From Alphaproteobacteria bacterium (GTDB taxonomy: Bacteria; Pseudomonadota; Alphaproteobacteria; Caulobacterales; Caulobacteraceae), in the NCBI GenBank assembly GCA_018820275.1, contig JAHJOO010000006.1, forward strand, positions 1 through 32,281: a stretch of 32,281 nt of DNA, in the 5' to 3' direction. Below the pieces are notes generated by a model. The model had not been told where the DNA came from and did not search any database. It worked only from the letters and a program-made list of their open reading frames with translations. Both the position numbers and the translations under genes were made by a program. Shown piece after piece: positions 1 to 7,186 of this stretch (within the stretch, counting starts at the first letter, position 1; the number at the start of each line of letters is the position of its first letter).

Positions 1-1
1 C

Positions 2-592
2 GATGTCCTCGCAGCCGCCGGCGAAGACCACGTCCTGCTTGCCCCAGGCGATCTGTTCGGCGGCCGCGCCGATGCAGTGGGCGCTGGTCGCGCAGGCCGA
101 GCTGATCGAATAGTTGATGCCCTTCAGCTCGAACCAGGTGGCCAGCACGGCCGAAGGTCCCGACGCCATGGCCTTGGGCACGGCGAACGGCCCGATCCGC
201 TTGGGCGAGCCGCGCTCGCGGGTCGTCTCGGCCGCCTGAAGGATGACCTGGGTCGAGGGCCCGCCCTCGCCGACGATCAGGCCGATCCGCTCGTCCTTGA
301 TCTGGTCGGGGGTCAGGCCCGAGTCCTTCAGCGCCTCCTCGAAGGCCATGTGGCCCCAGGCCGTGCCGTTGGCCAGGAAGCGGGCGGCGCGCCGGTCGAC
401 GTGCGGGGCCCAGTCCTCGGCCGTGTGCCCCAGGGCCGGCGGTGCCCAGACCTGCGACCGGAATCCGTGCGCGGCATGTTCCTGCGCGAACTGGACGCCG
501 GACTTCGCCGCTTTCAGCGAAGCCGTGACCTCATCCTGGCCGGTGCCGATGGAGGAGACGATGCCCAGTCCGGTGACGACGACGCGCCGCAT
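2..592 (-). CDS. fabB: FabB, beta-ketoacyl-ACP synthase I (N-terminal 197 residues; 3' end outside window)
   Basis: Elongating condensing enzyme of type II fatty acid synthesis. It extends the cis-unsaturated acyl-ACP made by FabA with malonyl-ACP in the cytoplasm. Reverse-strand translation from ATG at 592 begins MRRVVVTGLGIVSSIG and reads open to the window edge. The nucleophile is Cys167 in SSACATSAHCIG, the FabB/FabF active-site block. The two catalytic histidines and the C-terminal half, about 200 residues, lie beyond base 1, so completeness cannot be judged. The gene begins 63 bp after the fabA stop on the same strand, the usual fabA-fabB operon arrangement of proteobacteria that make unsaturated fatty acids anaerobically. 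FabF is the main alternative. The block around Cys167 and the fabA neighbour favour FabB. Confidence 0.93.
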   Translation of the reverse strand, partial: MRRVVVTGLGIVSSIGTGQDEVTASLKAAKSGVQFAQEHAAHGFRSQVWAPPALGHTAEDWAPHVDRRAARFLANGTAWGHMAFEEALKDSGLTPDQIKDERIGLIVGEGGPSTQVILQAAETTRERGSPKRIGPFAVPKAMASGPSAVLATWFELKGINYSISSACATSAHCIGAAAEQIAWGKQDVVFAGGCEDI

Positions 593-655
593 GTTTCAGT
601 CCCTTTGGTCTTTGGTCGAGCCGTCGCTCTGCGGCGACTGGCTCCTTGAACGCGC

Positions 656-1201
656 TCAGCCCTGCCCGGTCGCCCCGAACAGGCCCACGCGCATGTCGGT
701 GGCCGTATAGATGGGGACGCCGTCGGCTTCGAGAACCCCGTCGGCGATGCCCATGACCAGCTTGCGGTTGATGACCCGCTTCAGCTCGATCCTGTAGGTC
801 ACCTTCTTCACGTCCGGCAGCACCTGCCCGGTGAACTTCACCTCGCCGACGCCCAGCGCCCGACCCTTGCCGGGTCCGCCGATCCAGCCCAGGTAGAAGC
901 CGACCAGCTGCCACATGGCGTCCAGGCCCAGACAGCCCGGCATCACCGGATCGCCGATGAAGTGGCACTGGAAAAACCAGAGGTCCGGATTCACGTCCAG
1001 TTCGGCCTCGATCCGGCCCTTGCCGTGCGCGCCGCCGTCGTCGTCGATGTGGACGATGCGGTCGAACATCAGCATCGGCGGCGCCGGCAGCTGGGCGTTG
1101 CCCGGGCCGAACAGCTCGCCGCGGCCCGAGGCCAGCAGCTGGTCGTAGTCGTAGCTGGAGCGGCGGTTCGCCGGATCCGACATGGGGGTCGACATGCTCA
1201 T
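656..1201 (-). CDS. fabA: FabA, 3-hydroxydecanoyl-ACP dehydratase/isomerase
   Basis: Dehydrates 3-hydroxydecanoyl-ACP and isomerises trans-2- to cis-3-decenoyl-ACP, the branch point for unsaturated fatty acids. The sequence is close to E. coli FabA along its whole length, with runs such as [18 protein letters not shown] and [20 protein letters not shown]. The catalytic His (in [11 protein letters not shown]) and Asp (in GLDAMWQ) are both present and 14 residues apart, as in E. coli (His70/Asp84). The start is uncertain. In-frame ATGs occur at 1201, 1195 and 1183, and a GTG at 1216. None has a good Shine-Dalgarno, and conservation begins only after the 1183 ATG. I give 1201 (181 aa); 1183 (175 aa) is about as likely. 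It is followed by fabB and preceded 31 bp upstream by the SH3 protein. Confidence 0.95.
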   Translation of the reverse strand: MSMSTPMSDPANRRSSYDYDQLLASGRGELFGPGNAQLPAPPMLMFDRIVHIDDDGGAHGKGRIEAELDVNPDLWFFQCHFIGDPVMPGCLGLDAMWQLVGFYLGWIGGPGKGRALGVGEVKFTGQVLPDVKKVTYRIELKRVINRKLVMGIADGVLEADGVPIYTATDMRVGLFGATGQG

Positions 1202-1232
1202 GCGCGGGGATTGCACCCCGGCGCGGGCGCGG

Positions 1233-1796
1233 TCAACCGGCGGACGGCCCCGCCGGGCGTCGCCAGTCGCAGCGGGCCGCCGTCGCCGTGCCGAACACGG
1301 TGCCCTCCTGCACCCAGCCTCTCAGCCGACCCTCGCGCACCTTGCACCAGCCGTCCTCGCAGTCCTCGGCGGAGATCAGGCTGCGCGGCCCCAGCCGCGC
1401 CTTGACCGAGGAGGCCGCGTCCTGCCCCGAGTGGATCGGAACCGCCTCGGTGCCCATGTTGAAGACCCGCCGCCGTCCGCTGGTCACCGTGCGATGGATC
1501 CACACGACCGAGCCTTCCGGATCGCACACCTTCCGCCACTCGCGCGTCTCGGCGATCACCTGCACCGGCAGGCCGCGCGCGGTGTATTTCCACAGAATCG
1601 GGTGGTCCGTCCCCGGCCCCCGGCGGCCGTAGACCTCCTTGGAGCTCAGGGCGATCCAGCGCGGCACCTCGAAGCCCGTCGGCGTCGGCCGTCCGTCGGG
1701 CATGGTCGTGCCCGCGCCCAGCGCCACGGCGACGCCGGCCAGCAGCAGCGGACGTTTGATCGCACCGAGGGCTTTGCTAAGCGTGGGGGGCGACAC
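1233..1796 (-). CDS. Secreted bacterial SH3-domain protein (two SH3_4-like repeats)
   Basis: 187-residue protein with an N-terminal hydrophobic stretch ([18 protein letters not shown], about residues 14-31), read as a signal peptide or membrane anchor. Two similar SH3b/SH3_4-like units follow. The first spans roughly residues 45-108 ([15 protein letters not shown]...[22 protein letters not shown]) and the second about 110-170 ([21 protein letters not shown]). Each has the W-x-x-V/K and GWV/VWI strands typical of this family. Such proteins are thought to act in the periplasm or bind the cell wall; no enzyme motif is visible. It lies upstream of fabA on the same strand and may share a transcript, though a functional link is not evident. 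The start codon lies 33 bp from that of the divergent dehydrogenase, so the two promoters are back to back. Substrate unknown. Confidence 0.8.
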   Translation of the reverse strand: MSPPTLSKALGAIKRPLLLAGVAVALGAGTTMPDGRPTPTGFEVPRWIALSSKEVYGRRGPGTDHPILWKYTARGLPVQVIAETREWRKVCDPEGSVVWIHRTVTSGRRRVFNMGTEAVPIHSGQDAASSVKARLGPRSLISAEDCEDGWCKVREGRLRGWVQEGTVFGTATAARCDWRRPAGPSAG

Positions 1797-1829
1797 CGGC
1801 GCGCTCCGGACGAAGGGATTCCGCCGCAG

Positions 1830-2813
1830 ATGTCGGCCCGCAGCCTTAAGGTCACCTTAACCCGGCGCCTGCCCGACGCGGTCGAGACCCGCATGCGCGA
1901 GCTGTTCGACGCCCGCCTGAACCTGACCGACCGCGCCATGACGCGCGAGGAGCTGGCGCAGGCCATGGCGACGTCGGACGTGCTGGTGCCGACCATCACC
2001 GACCGGATCGACGCCGACCTGATCGCCGGCGCGCCGGACACGCTGAGGATGATCGCCAATTTCGGCGCGGGGACCGAGCACGTCGACGTGGCGGCGGCGC
2101 AGGCACGCGGCATCCTGGTCACCAACACGCCGGGCGTCCTGACCGAGGACACGGCCGATCTGGCCATGACCCTGATCCTGGCCGTCTCGCGCCGCGCTCT
2201 GGAAGGCGCCGAGGCCCTGCGCGCCGGCCGTTTCGAGGGCTGGACCCCGACCTGGATGATGGGGCGCAAACTGTGGGGCAAACGCCTGGGCATCGTCGGC
2301 ATGGGGCGGATCGGCCAGGCCCTGGCCCGGCGCGCCCGCGCCTTCGGCATCCAGGTCCACTACCACAACCGCAAACCTCTCAGCCCGCTGATCGAGGAGG
2401 AGCTGGGCGCGACGTACTGGGAGGATCTGGACGCCATGCTGCCGCGCATGGACCTGATCTCGCTGAACTGCCCGGCCACGCCCGAGACCCATCACATCCT
2501 CTCGGCGGCGCGGCTGTCCCGGCTGCAGCCGCACGCCATCGTGATCAACACCGCCCGGGGCGAGCTGATCGACGAAGCGGCCCTGGCCCGCGCCCTCAAC
2601 GAGAACCGGCTGGGCGGCGCCGGCCTCGACGTCTTCGAGCACGAGCCGGCCGTCCACCCCGACCTCCTGCACGCCCCCCGTGCCGTCCTGCTGCCCCACC
2701 TCGGCTCCGCCACCGTGGAGTCGCGTCAGGACATGGGCGATCGGGTCATTCTGAACGTCATGACCTTCGCCAACGGCCACCGCCCGCCGGACCGCGTGCT
2801 GCCCGGCGTCTGA
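1830..2813 (+). CDS. D-2-hydroxyacid dehydrogenase, glyoxylate/hydroxypyruvate reductase-like
   Basis: 327-residue NAD(P)H-dependent reductase of the D-isomer-specific 2-hydroxyacid dehydrogenase family. The Rossmann motif GIVGMGRIG is at 154-162. The catalytic triad is Arg243 (NTARGELIDE), Glu272 (DVFEHEP) and His290 (LLPHLGSAT). The second strand of the dinucleotide fold ends HNR (179-181); Arg after the strand suggests NADPH rather than NADH. The likely reaction is reduction of glyoxylate or hydroxypyruvate, but 2-ketoacid specificity cannot be read from sequence. The start at 1830 is chosen because the conserved first strand (KVTLTRRLPDAVE) begins a few residues later. The frame stays open far upstream, but over antisense of the SH3 gene. 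A perfect 15-bp palindrome at 1846-1860 lies in the first codons. Confidence 0.92.
   Translation: MSARSLKVTLTRRLPDAVETRMRELFDARLNLTDRAMTREELAQAMATSDVLVPTITDRIDADLIAGAPDTLRMIANFGAGTEHVDVAAAQARGILVTNTPGVLTEDTADLAMTLILAVSRRALEGAEALRAGRFEGWTPTWMMGRKLWGKRLGIVGMGRIGQALARRARAFGIQVHYHNRKPLSPLIEEELGATYWEDLDAMLPRMDLISLNCPATPETHHILSAARLSRLQPHAIVINTARGELIDEAALARALNENRLGGAGLDVFEHEPAVHPDLLHAPRAVLLPHLGSATVESRQDMGDRVILNVMTFANGHRPPDRVLPGV
1846..1860. repeat. 15-bp perfect palindrome in the first codons of the dehydrogenase
   Basis: TTAAGGT-C-ACCTTAA reads identically on both strands. It is AT-rich compared with its surroundings and contains a TTA leucine codon, which is rare in GC-rich genomes. It begins 16 bp inside the dehydrogenase gene and about 50 bp from the start of the divergent SH3 gene, so it could be an operator serving either promoter. 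It could also be chance; no regulator is identified. Confidence 0.4.
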
Positions 2814-2870
2814 GCCGGCTTGACGGCGCCTGCTCGGCGGGGTTGCATCCCCGCATCCGGGGGGCACAGC

Positions 2871-4880
2871 ATGACGACCGACCAACCGCGCGCCACGCGC
2901 CGACATTTTCTGGCCGGCGTCGCGCTGCTGCCCATGGTGGGCACCGCGTTCGACGCGGCGCGGGCGGCCGCTGCGGCCTATCCGATCGAGGCCTTCTTCA
3001 CGATGCCGCGCACCGTGGACGTCGTGATGTCGCCGAACGGCGAACGGCTGGCCGCCCTCGAGCGTCTCGGCACGCCGGACGCGCCCCAGGCCGCCATCGA
3101 CGTGATCGACGCCGCCGATCCCGACAACTCCCGACGCCGCATCCCGCTGGGACCGACCGAGGTCCAGTCGATCGCCTGGGCCGGCAACTCCCGCCTGCTG
3201 GTCCGGGTCATTCTGCGCGACACCGTGCGCGGCCGCGCCCGCATCGGCAGCAACATCCGCGCCGACGACCGGGAGGTGCTGTCGCGCCGCGTCCTGTCGA
3301 TCGACGCCGACAGCGGCACGCCGGTCTTGCTGTTCGAGGGCGAACGCCAGCGTCTGAGGGCCAGCGCGGACCTCGGCTACGTCGTCGATCTCCTGCCCGG
3401 CGACGACGACCACATCCTGATGATGGCGCGAGAGGCGAACGACGACCTCGCGCTGCACCGCGTCAACGTGATCGACGGCTCGAGCGAGGTTCTGGAGCGC
3501 GGCACCCCCTTCACCATCGGCTGGCATACCCAGGCGGGCGTGCCGGTGCTCCGCCGCGACCTGAATGCGCGCGGCAATCTGGAGTCCATCCTCGCCCGGG
3601 CGCCGGGTGAGACGGAATGGAAGCTGGTGCGCCGGAATTTCGTCCGGGACTCGCCGGACTTCTCCTGGATCGGGGAGACGGATCGGCCAGGCGTGGTCAT
3701 GGTCACGGCCCGGGTGGAGGGCGAGGATGCCGAGGCGGTGCGCGAGCTGGACCTGCGCACGCTGGCCTTCGGGCCGGCCCTGCAGTCCCGGGCCGGCCGC
3801 GACGTGATGCACGGCGTCCTCGACGCGGCGAGCAGGTACGTCGGCGCGGCCTACTACGGCGACCGGCTGGAGTATGAGTTCGTCGAGCCCGGCATGGCCG
3901 CCCATCACCGGGCGCTGGACCGGTTCTTCGAGAGTTCGTGCGACGTGCACCTGACCGCCGTGGACGCTGCCCGCAACCGCTTCCTGGCCTTTGCCCTCGG
4001 ACCGCGCGAACCCGGCTCCTGGTACCTCTACGACCGCCAGGCGCGGTCGGTGGTCAACGTCGGCTGGCGGCACGACCTCGCCGCCGAACGGCTCGGCGAC
4101 GCCGAGGTCCTGAAGGTCCCCACGCGCGACGGCGGCCAGATCGAGGCCTATCTGACCGCGCCCGCGGACAAGGCGCCCGGGCCGCTGATCGTGCTGGCGC
4201 ATGGCGGGCCCGAGGTGCGCGACCTGCGCAGCTGGGACCGGCAGGTCCAGATCCTCGCCGCCCAGGGCTGGTGGGTGCTGCAGCCGAACTTCCGCGGCTC
4301 GGGGGGCTATGGCCGCAGCTTCGCCGAACAGGGCTGGAGGCGCTGGGGCGATCTGATGCAGCACGACATCGAGGACGCCGTCGCCCACGCCGTCGCCGCC
4401 CGGAGCCTCGACGGCGCCCGCGTCGGCATCATGGGCACCAGCTACGGCGGCTACGCCGCCCTGATGGGCGCGGTGCTTCGGCCGGATCTCTACAAGGCCG
4501 CCGTCGGGATTTGCGGCGTCTACGACCTGCCGGACATGATGGACTGGGTGCGCCGGAACGACGACACCGCCGACGGCCTCGGCTTCCGCTTCTGGACCCA
4601 GCGCATCGGCGATCCCGGAACCGAAGGCCCGCGACTGGAGGCCGCGTCGCCCCGGCGCCGGACGGCGGAGATCAACTGCCCGGTGGTGCTGGTCCACGGC
4701 GTCGACGACGGCGTCGTGCCCGTCGTCCAGTCCCAGCGCATGCGCGACGCCCTGCGTTCGGCGCGCCGGTCTGTCGACTACGTCGAGGTCCCCGACGCCG
4801 GTCACGCCGACTGGTCCGACGATCAGGAACTGGCGCTGATGCGCCGCTACGTCGCGCTGTTCAGGACCGCCTTCGCCTGA
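2871..4880 (+). CDS. Tat-exported S9 family prolyl oligopeptidase / acylaminoacyl-peptidase-like serine peptidase
   Basis: 669-residue alpha/beta-hydrolase peptidase that probably cleaves short peptides in the periplasm. The N-terminus TRRHFLAGVALLPMVG (9-24) is a twin-arginine signal, followed by an Ala-rich cleavage region near residue 35. An N-terminal beta-propeller-like region (about 45-410) precedes the catalytic domain (about 415-669). The triad is Ser524 in GTSYGGY, Asp613 in HGVDDGVVP and His645 in DAGHADW. The oxyanion block HGGPEVRD (444-451) and the NFRGSGGYG loop (473-481) are typical of S9C. ATG 2871 is preferred over an in-frame start at 2820 because it places the Tat motif correctly and has a G-rich ribosome site at 2859-2864. 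The 3' end overlaps the convergent ThiF-like gene by 34 bp. Substrate unknown. Confidence 0.92.
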   Translation: MTTDQPRATRRHFLAGVALLPMVGTAFDAARAAAAAYPIEAFFTMPRTVDVVMSPNGERLAALERLGTPDAPQAAIDVIDAADPDNSRRRIPLGPTEVQSIAWAGNSRLLVRVILRDTVRGRARIGSNIRADDREVLSRRVLSIDADSGTPVLLFEGERQRLRASADLGYVVDLLPGDDDHILMMAREANDDLALHRVNVIDGSSEVLERGTPFTIGWHTQAGVPVLRRDLNARGNLESILARAPGETEWKLVRRNFVRDSPDFSWIGETDRPGVVMVTARVEGEDAEAVRELDLRTLAFGPALQSRAGRDVMHGVLDAASRYVGAAYYGDRLEYEFVEPGMAAHHRALDRFFESSCDVHLTAVDAARNRFLAFALGPREPGSWYLYDRQARSVVNVGWRHDLAAERLGDAEVLKVPTRDGGQIEAYLTAPADKAPGPLIVLAHGGPEVRDLRSWDRQVQILAAQGWWVLQPNFRGSGGYGRSFAEQGWRRWGDLMQHDIEDAVAHAVAARSLDGARVGIMGTSYGGYAALMGAVLRPDLYKAAVGICGVYDLPDMMDWVRRNDDTADGLGFRFWTQRIGDPGTEGPRLEAASPRRRTAEINCPVVLVHGVDDGVVPVVQSQRMRDALRSARRSVDYVEVPDAGHADWSDDQELALMRRYVALFRTAFA

Positions 4881-5611
4881 CCGCAGGCCGGGCAGTGCGG
4901 GTCCGCCGCGACCCGCGCCGTCCGCGCCGCGCCGGTCAGCCCGTCGTACACCAGCAGCCGCCCGGTCAGGGGCGCGCCCGCCCCGGCGATCAGCTTGACC
5001 GCCTCCAGCGCGCACAGGCTGCCGACGATCCCGGCCAGCGCCCCGATCACCCCCACGCGCGCGCAGGTCTCGGCCTCGGGCGGGGCCTTCGGCACCAGAC
5101 AGGCCCAGCACGGACGGCCGGCGAACACGCCCACCTGCCCGCTCCACCGGCCCAGGGCTCCCGACACCAGCGGCACGCCGAGCGCCAGGCACGCCGCATT
5201 GACGGCGGCCCGAACGTCGAAGTCGTCGGTGCCGTCGACCACCACGTCGCAGCCGGCCAGCAGGGCCGCCGCCGTATCCGGCGTCGCCGCCTCGGCCCGG
5301 GCCTCGATCGTCACATGGGGATTCAGCGCCGTCAGCCGCGCCGCCGCCGCCTCAACCTTGAGCCGGCCCACGTCGGCCGTGGCGAACTGCACCTGGCGCT
5401 GCAGATTGGACAGGGAGACGAGGTCCGGATCGATCAGCCGGAGCGCGCCCACGCCCGCCGCCGCCAGATCGAGGGCCGCAGGCCCGCCCACGCCGCCGAC
5501 CCCGACCACCGCCACGCGCGCGGCCTTCAGCCGCCGCTGCCCGACCCCGCCGACCTCGGCCAGCATCAGGTGGCGCGCATAGCGCTCGATCTCGTCGTCG
5601 GAGAGGCTCAC
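4847..5611 (-). CDS. HesA/MoeB/ThiF family E1-like adenylyltransferase
   Basis: 254-residue enzyme of the family that adenylates the C-terminal Gly-Gly of a sulfur-carrier protein (ThiS, MoaD or similar). Visible motifs are the nucleotide loop GVGGVGGPAA (37-46), NLQRQ (69-73) and the DGTDDFDVR block (126-134). Cys183 in ETCARVGVIG matches the conserved crossover-loop Cys of MoeB. Four zinc-ligand cysteines occur as CWAC (168, 171) and CPAC (240, 243). There is no C-terminal rhodanese domain. The sequence alone does not separate MoeB from ThiF, and no thi or moa gene is in the window. The start is GTG at 5611; no in-frame ATG lies nearby upstream. The BLUF gene ends 31 bp upstream on the same strand. 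Confidence 0.9.
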   Translation of the reverse strand: MSLSDDEIERYARHLMLAEVGGVGQRRLKAARVAVVGVGGVGGPAALDLAAAGVGALRLIDPDLVSLSNLQRQVQFATADVGRLKVEAAAARLTALNPHVTIEARAEAATPDTAAALLAGCDVVVDGTDDFDVRAAVNAACLALGVPLVSGALGRWSGQVGVFAGRPCWACLVPKAPPEAETCARVGVIGALAGIVGSLCALEAVKLIAGAGAPLTGRLLVYDGLTGAARTARVAADPHCPACGQAKAVLNSAT

Positions 5612-5642
5612 CGCCTCGACATAGGGCGCGGAGGCGCCGGCG

Positions 5643-6032
5643 TCACGCGGCCAGGCGGCGTTCCAGCACCGCCTCGGCCATCTCGGGCGTCATCAGCGAA
5701 AGACAGGACAGGTTCACCGAGCGCAGGAAGGCCTCGGCGTCCTCACACAGGACCATGGGCTCGGTCAGGGTCCGCGACGACACGGTCGCGTCGACGAGGA
5801 CGTCGACGTCCGTGTGCCGCGGGTCGGCGCGGATGCGCGCCACCGTGCGGCCGACCTCGAGGGCCGGACCTTCCAGCGCCTGCAGGATGCGGTCGCCATG
5901 AATCACCATGCCGCTCGCGATCTGGTCCCGCCGGTTGTTGCGCTCGCCCGCCCCGAGGACGTGCGCCAACGACACCGTGCTCAGCCCGGCGGTGCCGATC
6001 GATCGGCTCGTCAAAACGACGCGTCGCAGCAT
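5643..6032 (-). CDS. Stand-alone BLUF-domain protein lacking the photoactive tyrosine
   Basis: 129-residue protein consisting of little more than a BLUF (blue light sensing using FAD) domain. BLUF features include MLRRVVLTSRS (strand 1), ERNNRRDQIASGMVIHGDRILQALEG (30-55) and RIRADPRHTDVDVL (67-79). Asn33 and Gln51 match the conserved flavin-binding Asn and Gln, with the same 18-residue spacing as PixD. Met93 in TEPMVL matches the conserved C-terminal Met. The Tyr expected in strand 1 (Y-x-S, Tyr8 of PixD) is Leu7 here (VVLTS), and the semi-conserved Trp is absent. In studied BLUF proteins that Tyr is needed for the photocycle, so this one may bind flavin without normal light signalling. It has no output domain. 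Start ATG 6032 is divergent from hslV across 141 bp. Confidence in the fold is good, in function low. Confidence 0.82.
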   Translation of the reverse strand: MLRRVVLTSRSIGTAGLSTVSLAHVLGAGERNNRRDQIASGMVIHGDRILQALEGPALEVGRTVARIRADPRHTDVDVLVDATVSSRTLTEPMVLCEDAEAFLRSVNLSCLSLMTPEMAEAVLERRLAA

Positions 6033-6074
6033 TCGTGTGTCTCTCAACGGCAGAATCGTGGGTATAATGTGTTC

Positions 6075-6090
6075 CTGTAACGGTTTACAG
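6075..6090. promoter_or_regulatory. 16-bp inverted repeat (CTGTAA-N4-TTACAG), candidate operator
   Basis: A perfect 6-bp inverted repeat with a 4-bp centre (CTGTAACGGTTTACAG) lies in the 141-bp region between the divergent BLUF and hslV starts. A TATAAT hexamer on the + strand (6063-6068) is 6 bp away, so bound protein would cover its expected transcription start. GANTC sites (CcrM targets in Caulobacterales) flank it at 6053-6057 and 6103-6107. The regulator is unknown; operator function is inference. Confidence 0.45.
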
Positions 6091-6137
6091 TGGTGAAAAT
6101 GTGACTCACGGCTGTCGTTGAAATCGTTCCGGTTTCG

Positions 6138-6166
6138 CTTGAAGCGCCGCATTTCCGTCGCCATCT
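6138..6166 (+). promoter_or_regulatory. Candidate heat-shock (sigma32/RpoH) promoter of hslV
   Basis: CTTGAA at 6138-6143 equals the sigma32 -35 core. CGCCATCT at 6159-6166, after a 15-bp spacer, resembles the -10 consensus CCCCATNT (6 of 7 fixed positions). The predicted transcript would begin around 6172-6174, at the hslV ATG (6174), making the message leaderless or nearly so. This fits the lack of any Shine-Dalgarno. hslVU is heat-shock controlled in many bacteria; this placement is inferred from sequence only. Confidence 0.55.
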
Positions 6167-6173
6167 CCCGCGG

Positions 6174-6725
6174 ATGACGACGTCCCCCTTTCCCGACTGG
6201 CACGGCACGACCATTCTCGCGGTGCGCAAGGACGGCCGCACGGTGATCGCCGGCGACGGCCAGGTCTCCATGGGCCCCACCATCGTCAAGGGCGCGGCGC
6301 GCAAGGTGCGCGTGCTGGCCGGTGGCAAGGTGCTGGCCGGCTTCGCAGGCGCCACGGCCGATGCCTTCACCCTCATCGAGCGGCTGGAGGCCAAGCTGGA
6401 GCAGTTCCCGGATCAGCTGGCGCGGGCCTGCGTCGACCTGGCCAAGGACTGGCGCACCGACCGCTACCTGCGGCGGCTGGAGGCCATGCTGCTGGTCGCC
6501 GACAAGACCTCGATCTACACGGTGACCGGCGTCGGCGACGTGCTGGAGCCCGAGCACGGCGTGGCCGCCGTCGGCTCCGGTGGCAATTTCGCCTTGGCCG
6601 CCGCCCGCGCCCTGATCGAGAACTCCGACCTCGACGCCGAGGCCATCGCCCGCAAGTCCATGGCCATCGCCGCCGAGGTCTGCGTCTACACCAACGGCAA
6701 TCTGACGGTGGAGACACTGGAGTAG
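6174..6725 (+). CDS. hslV: HslV, ATP-dependent protease proteolytic subunit
   Basis: 183-residue proteasome-like threonine peptidase. It forms the double hexamer that degrades unfolded proteins fed by HslU in the cytoplasm. A short propeptide ([11 protein letters not shown]) precedes the catalytic Thr12 ([21 protein letters not shown]), the arrangement usual in alphaproteobacteria, so self-processing is expected. [10 protein letters not shown] and [16 protein letters not shown] are conserved HslV blocks, and length is normal. There is no Shine-Dalgarno before ATG 6174, and a candidate sigma32 promoter ends 8 bp upstream. Its partner hslU normally follows directly, but here starts 547 bp after the hslV stop because a GxxExxY cassette lies between. 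Confidence 0.96.
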   Translation: MTTSPFPDWHGTTILAVRKDGRTVIAGDGQVSMGPTIVKGAARKVRVLAGGKVLAGFAGATADAFTLIERLEAKLEQFPDQLARACVDLAKDWRTDRYLRRLEAMLLVADKTSIYTVTGVGDVLEPEHGVAAVGSGGNFALAAARALIENSDLDAEAIARKSMAIAAEVCVYTNGNLTVETLE

Positions 6726-6754
6726 GGTTCCGGGTCTCGGCGTCAGGATTTGCT

Positions 6755-6797
6755 GGTTCATCACGAAGAACACCAAGAGTGCACGAAGGACACCAAG
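6755..6797 (+). repeat. Left inverted-repeat arm of the GxxExxY cassette
   Basis: This arm begins GGTTCATCACGAAG. It overlaps two copies of a 20-bp direct repeat, CACGAAGAACACCAAGAGTG at 6762-6781 and a 17/20 match at 6782-6801. Reverse-complemented, the right arm (7187-7229) matches it at 37 of 43 positions. The arm is translated in part: it supplies the N-terminal residues HEGHQE of the GxxExxY protein. Confidence 0.85.
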
Positions 6798-7186
6798 AGA
6801 CCGAGCCCCTGCCCAGCGCCATCGAGCGTGTCGGTCGGGCCGTGCTGGACGGCGCGTTCGCCGTGCACAAGTCGCTCGGTCCGGGCCTTCTGGAATCCGT
6901 CTACGAAGCCTGCCTTGCCGAAGAGCTCCTGAAGACAGGCCTGCGCGTGGAGCGGCAGTTGGGAGTGCCCGTCGCCTACGGCGACGTGCGAATCGACGTC
7001 GGCTACCGGCTGGACTTGCTCGTCCAGAGCTCCGTCGTCGTCGAGATCAAGGCGATCGACGCTTTGGCGTCGATCCATGCGGCCCAGATCCTTACCTATA
7101 TGCGCTTTGCAGACGTCCGCCTCGGCTATCTGATCAATTTCAACACGGTCATGCTCAAGAACGGCCTTCGCCGTGTGGTCCTCTGA
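6779..7186 (+). CDS. GxxExxY family protein (PD-(D/E)XK nuclease-like, PDDEXK_3)
   Basis: 135-residue protein named for the signature G36-L-L-E39-S-V-Y42. Further conserved blocks are [40 protein letters not shown] and LGYLINFN. The order Asp79, Glu89-x-Lys91, Gln103-x-x-x-Tyr107 matches the D...ExK...QxxxY core of RecB/Cas4-type PD-(D/E)XK nucleases, so an intact metal-dependent nuclease site is plausible. The biochemical function of the family is not established to my knowledge. The start is uncertain. GTG 6779 lies inside the left repeat arm and gives an N-terminus MHEGHQE encoded by repeat; no ATG lies nearby. The gene sits between hslV and hslU in the same direction, so hslU transcripts from the hslV promoter must pass through it. 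Confidence 0.85.
   Translation: MHEGHQETEPLPSAIERVGRAVLDGAFAVHKSLGPGLLESVYEACLAEELLKTGLRVERQLGVPVAYGDVRIDVGYRLDLLVQSSVVVEIKAIDALASIHAAQILTYMRFADVRLGYLINFNTVMLKNGLRRVVL

Noticed and set aside
2849..2864. Hairpin CCCCG-N4-CGGGG overlapping the ribosome site of the S9 peptidase
   Set aside because: Only 5 bp of stem in very GC-rich DNA, expected by chance. Translational control cannot be supported from sequence alone.
4847..4880. Frameshift or misassembly at the S9 peptidase/ThiF junction
   Set aside because: Both proteins have normal C-termini (His645 region and the CPAC zinc site), so the 34-bp convergent overlap is probably real.
1857..5192. 1111-codon open frame on the reverse strand across the dehydrogenase and S9 peptidase
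   Set aside because: It is antisense to two genes with full catalytic motifs. Its translation is low-complexity (Arg/Gly/Asp/His/Val) with no domain, a usual artefact of high GC.
3938..6067. 709-codon open frame on the + strand
   Set aside because: An out-of-frame shadow of the S9 peptidase that continues antisense to the ThiF-like and BLUF genes; Arg/Pro-rich with no motif.
6033..6776. Long upstream extension of the BLUF frame over hslV antisense
   Set aside because: The BLUF domain begins at ATG 6032. The extension has shadow composition and would be antisense to hslV.
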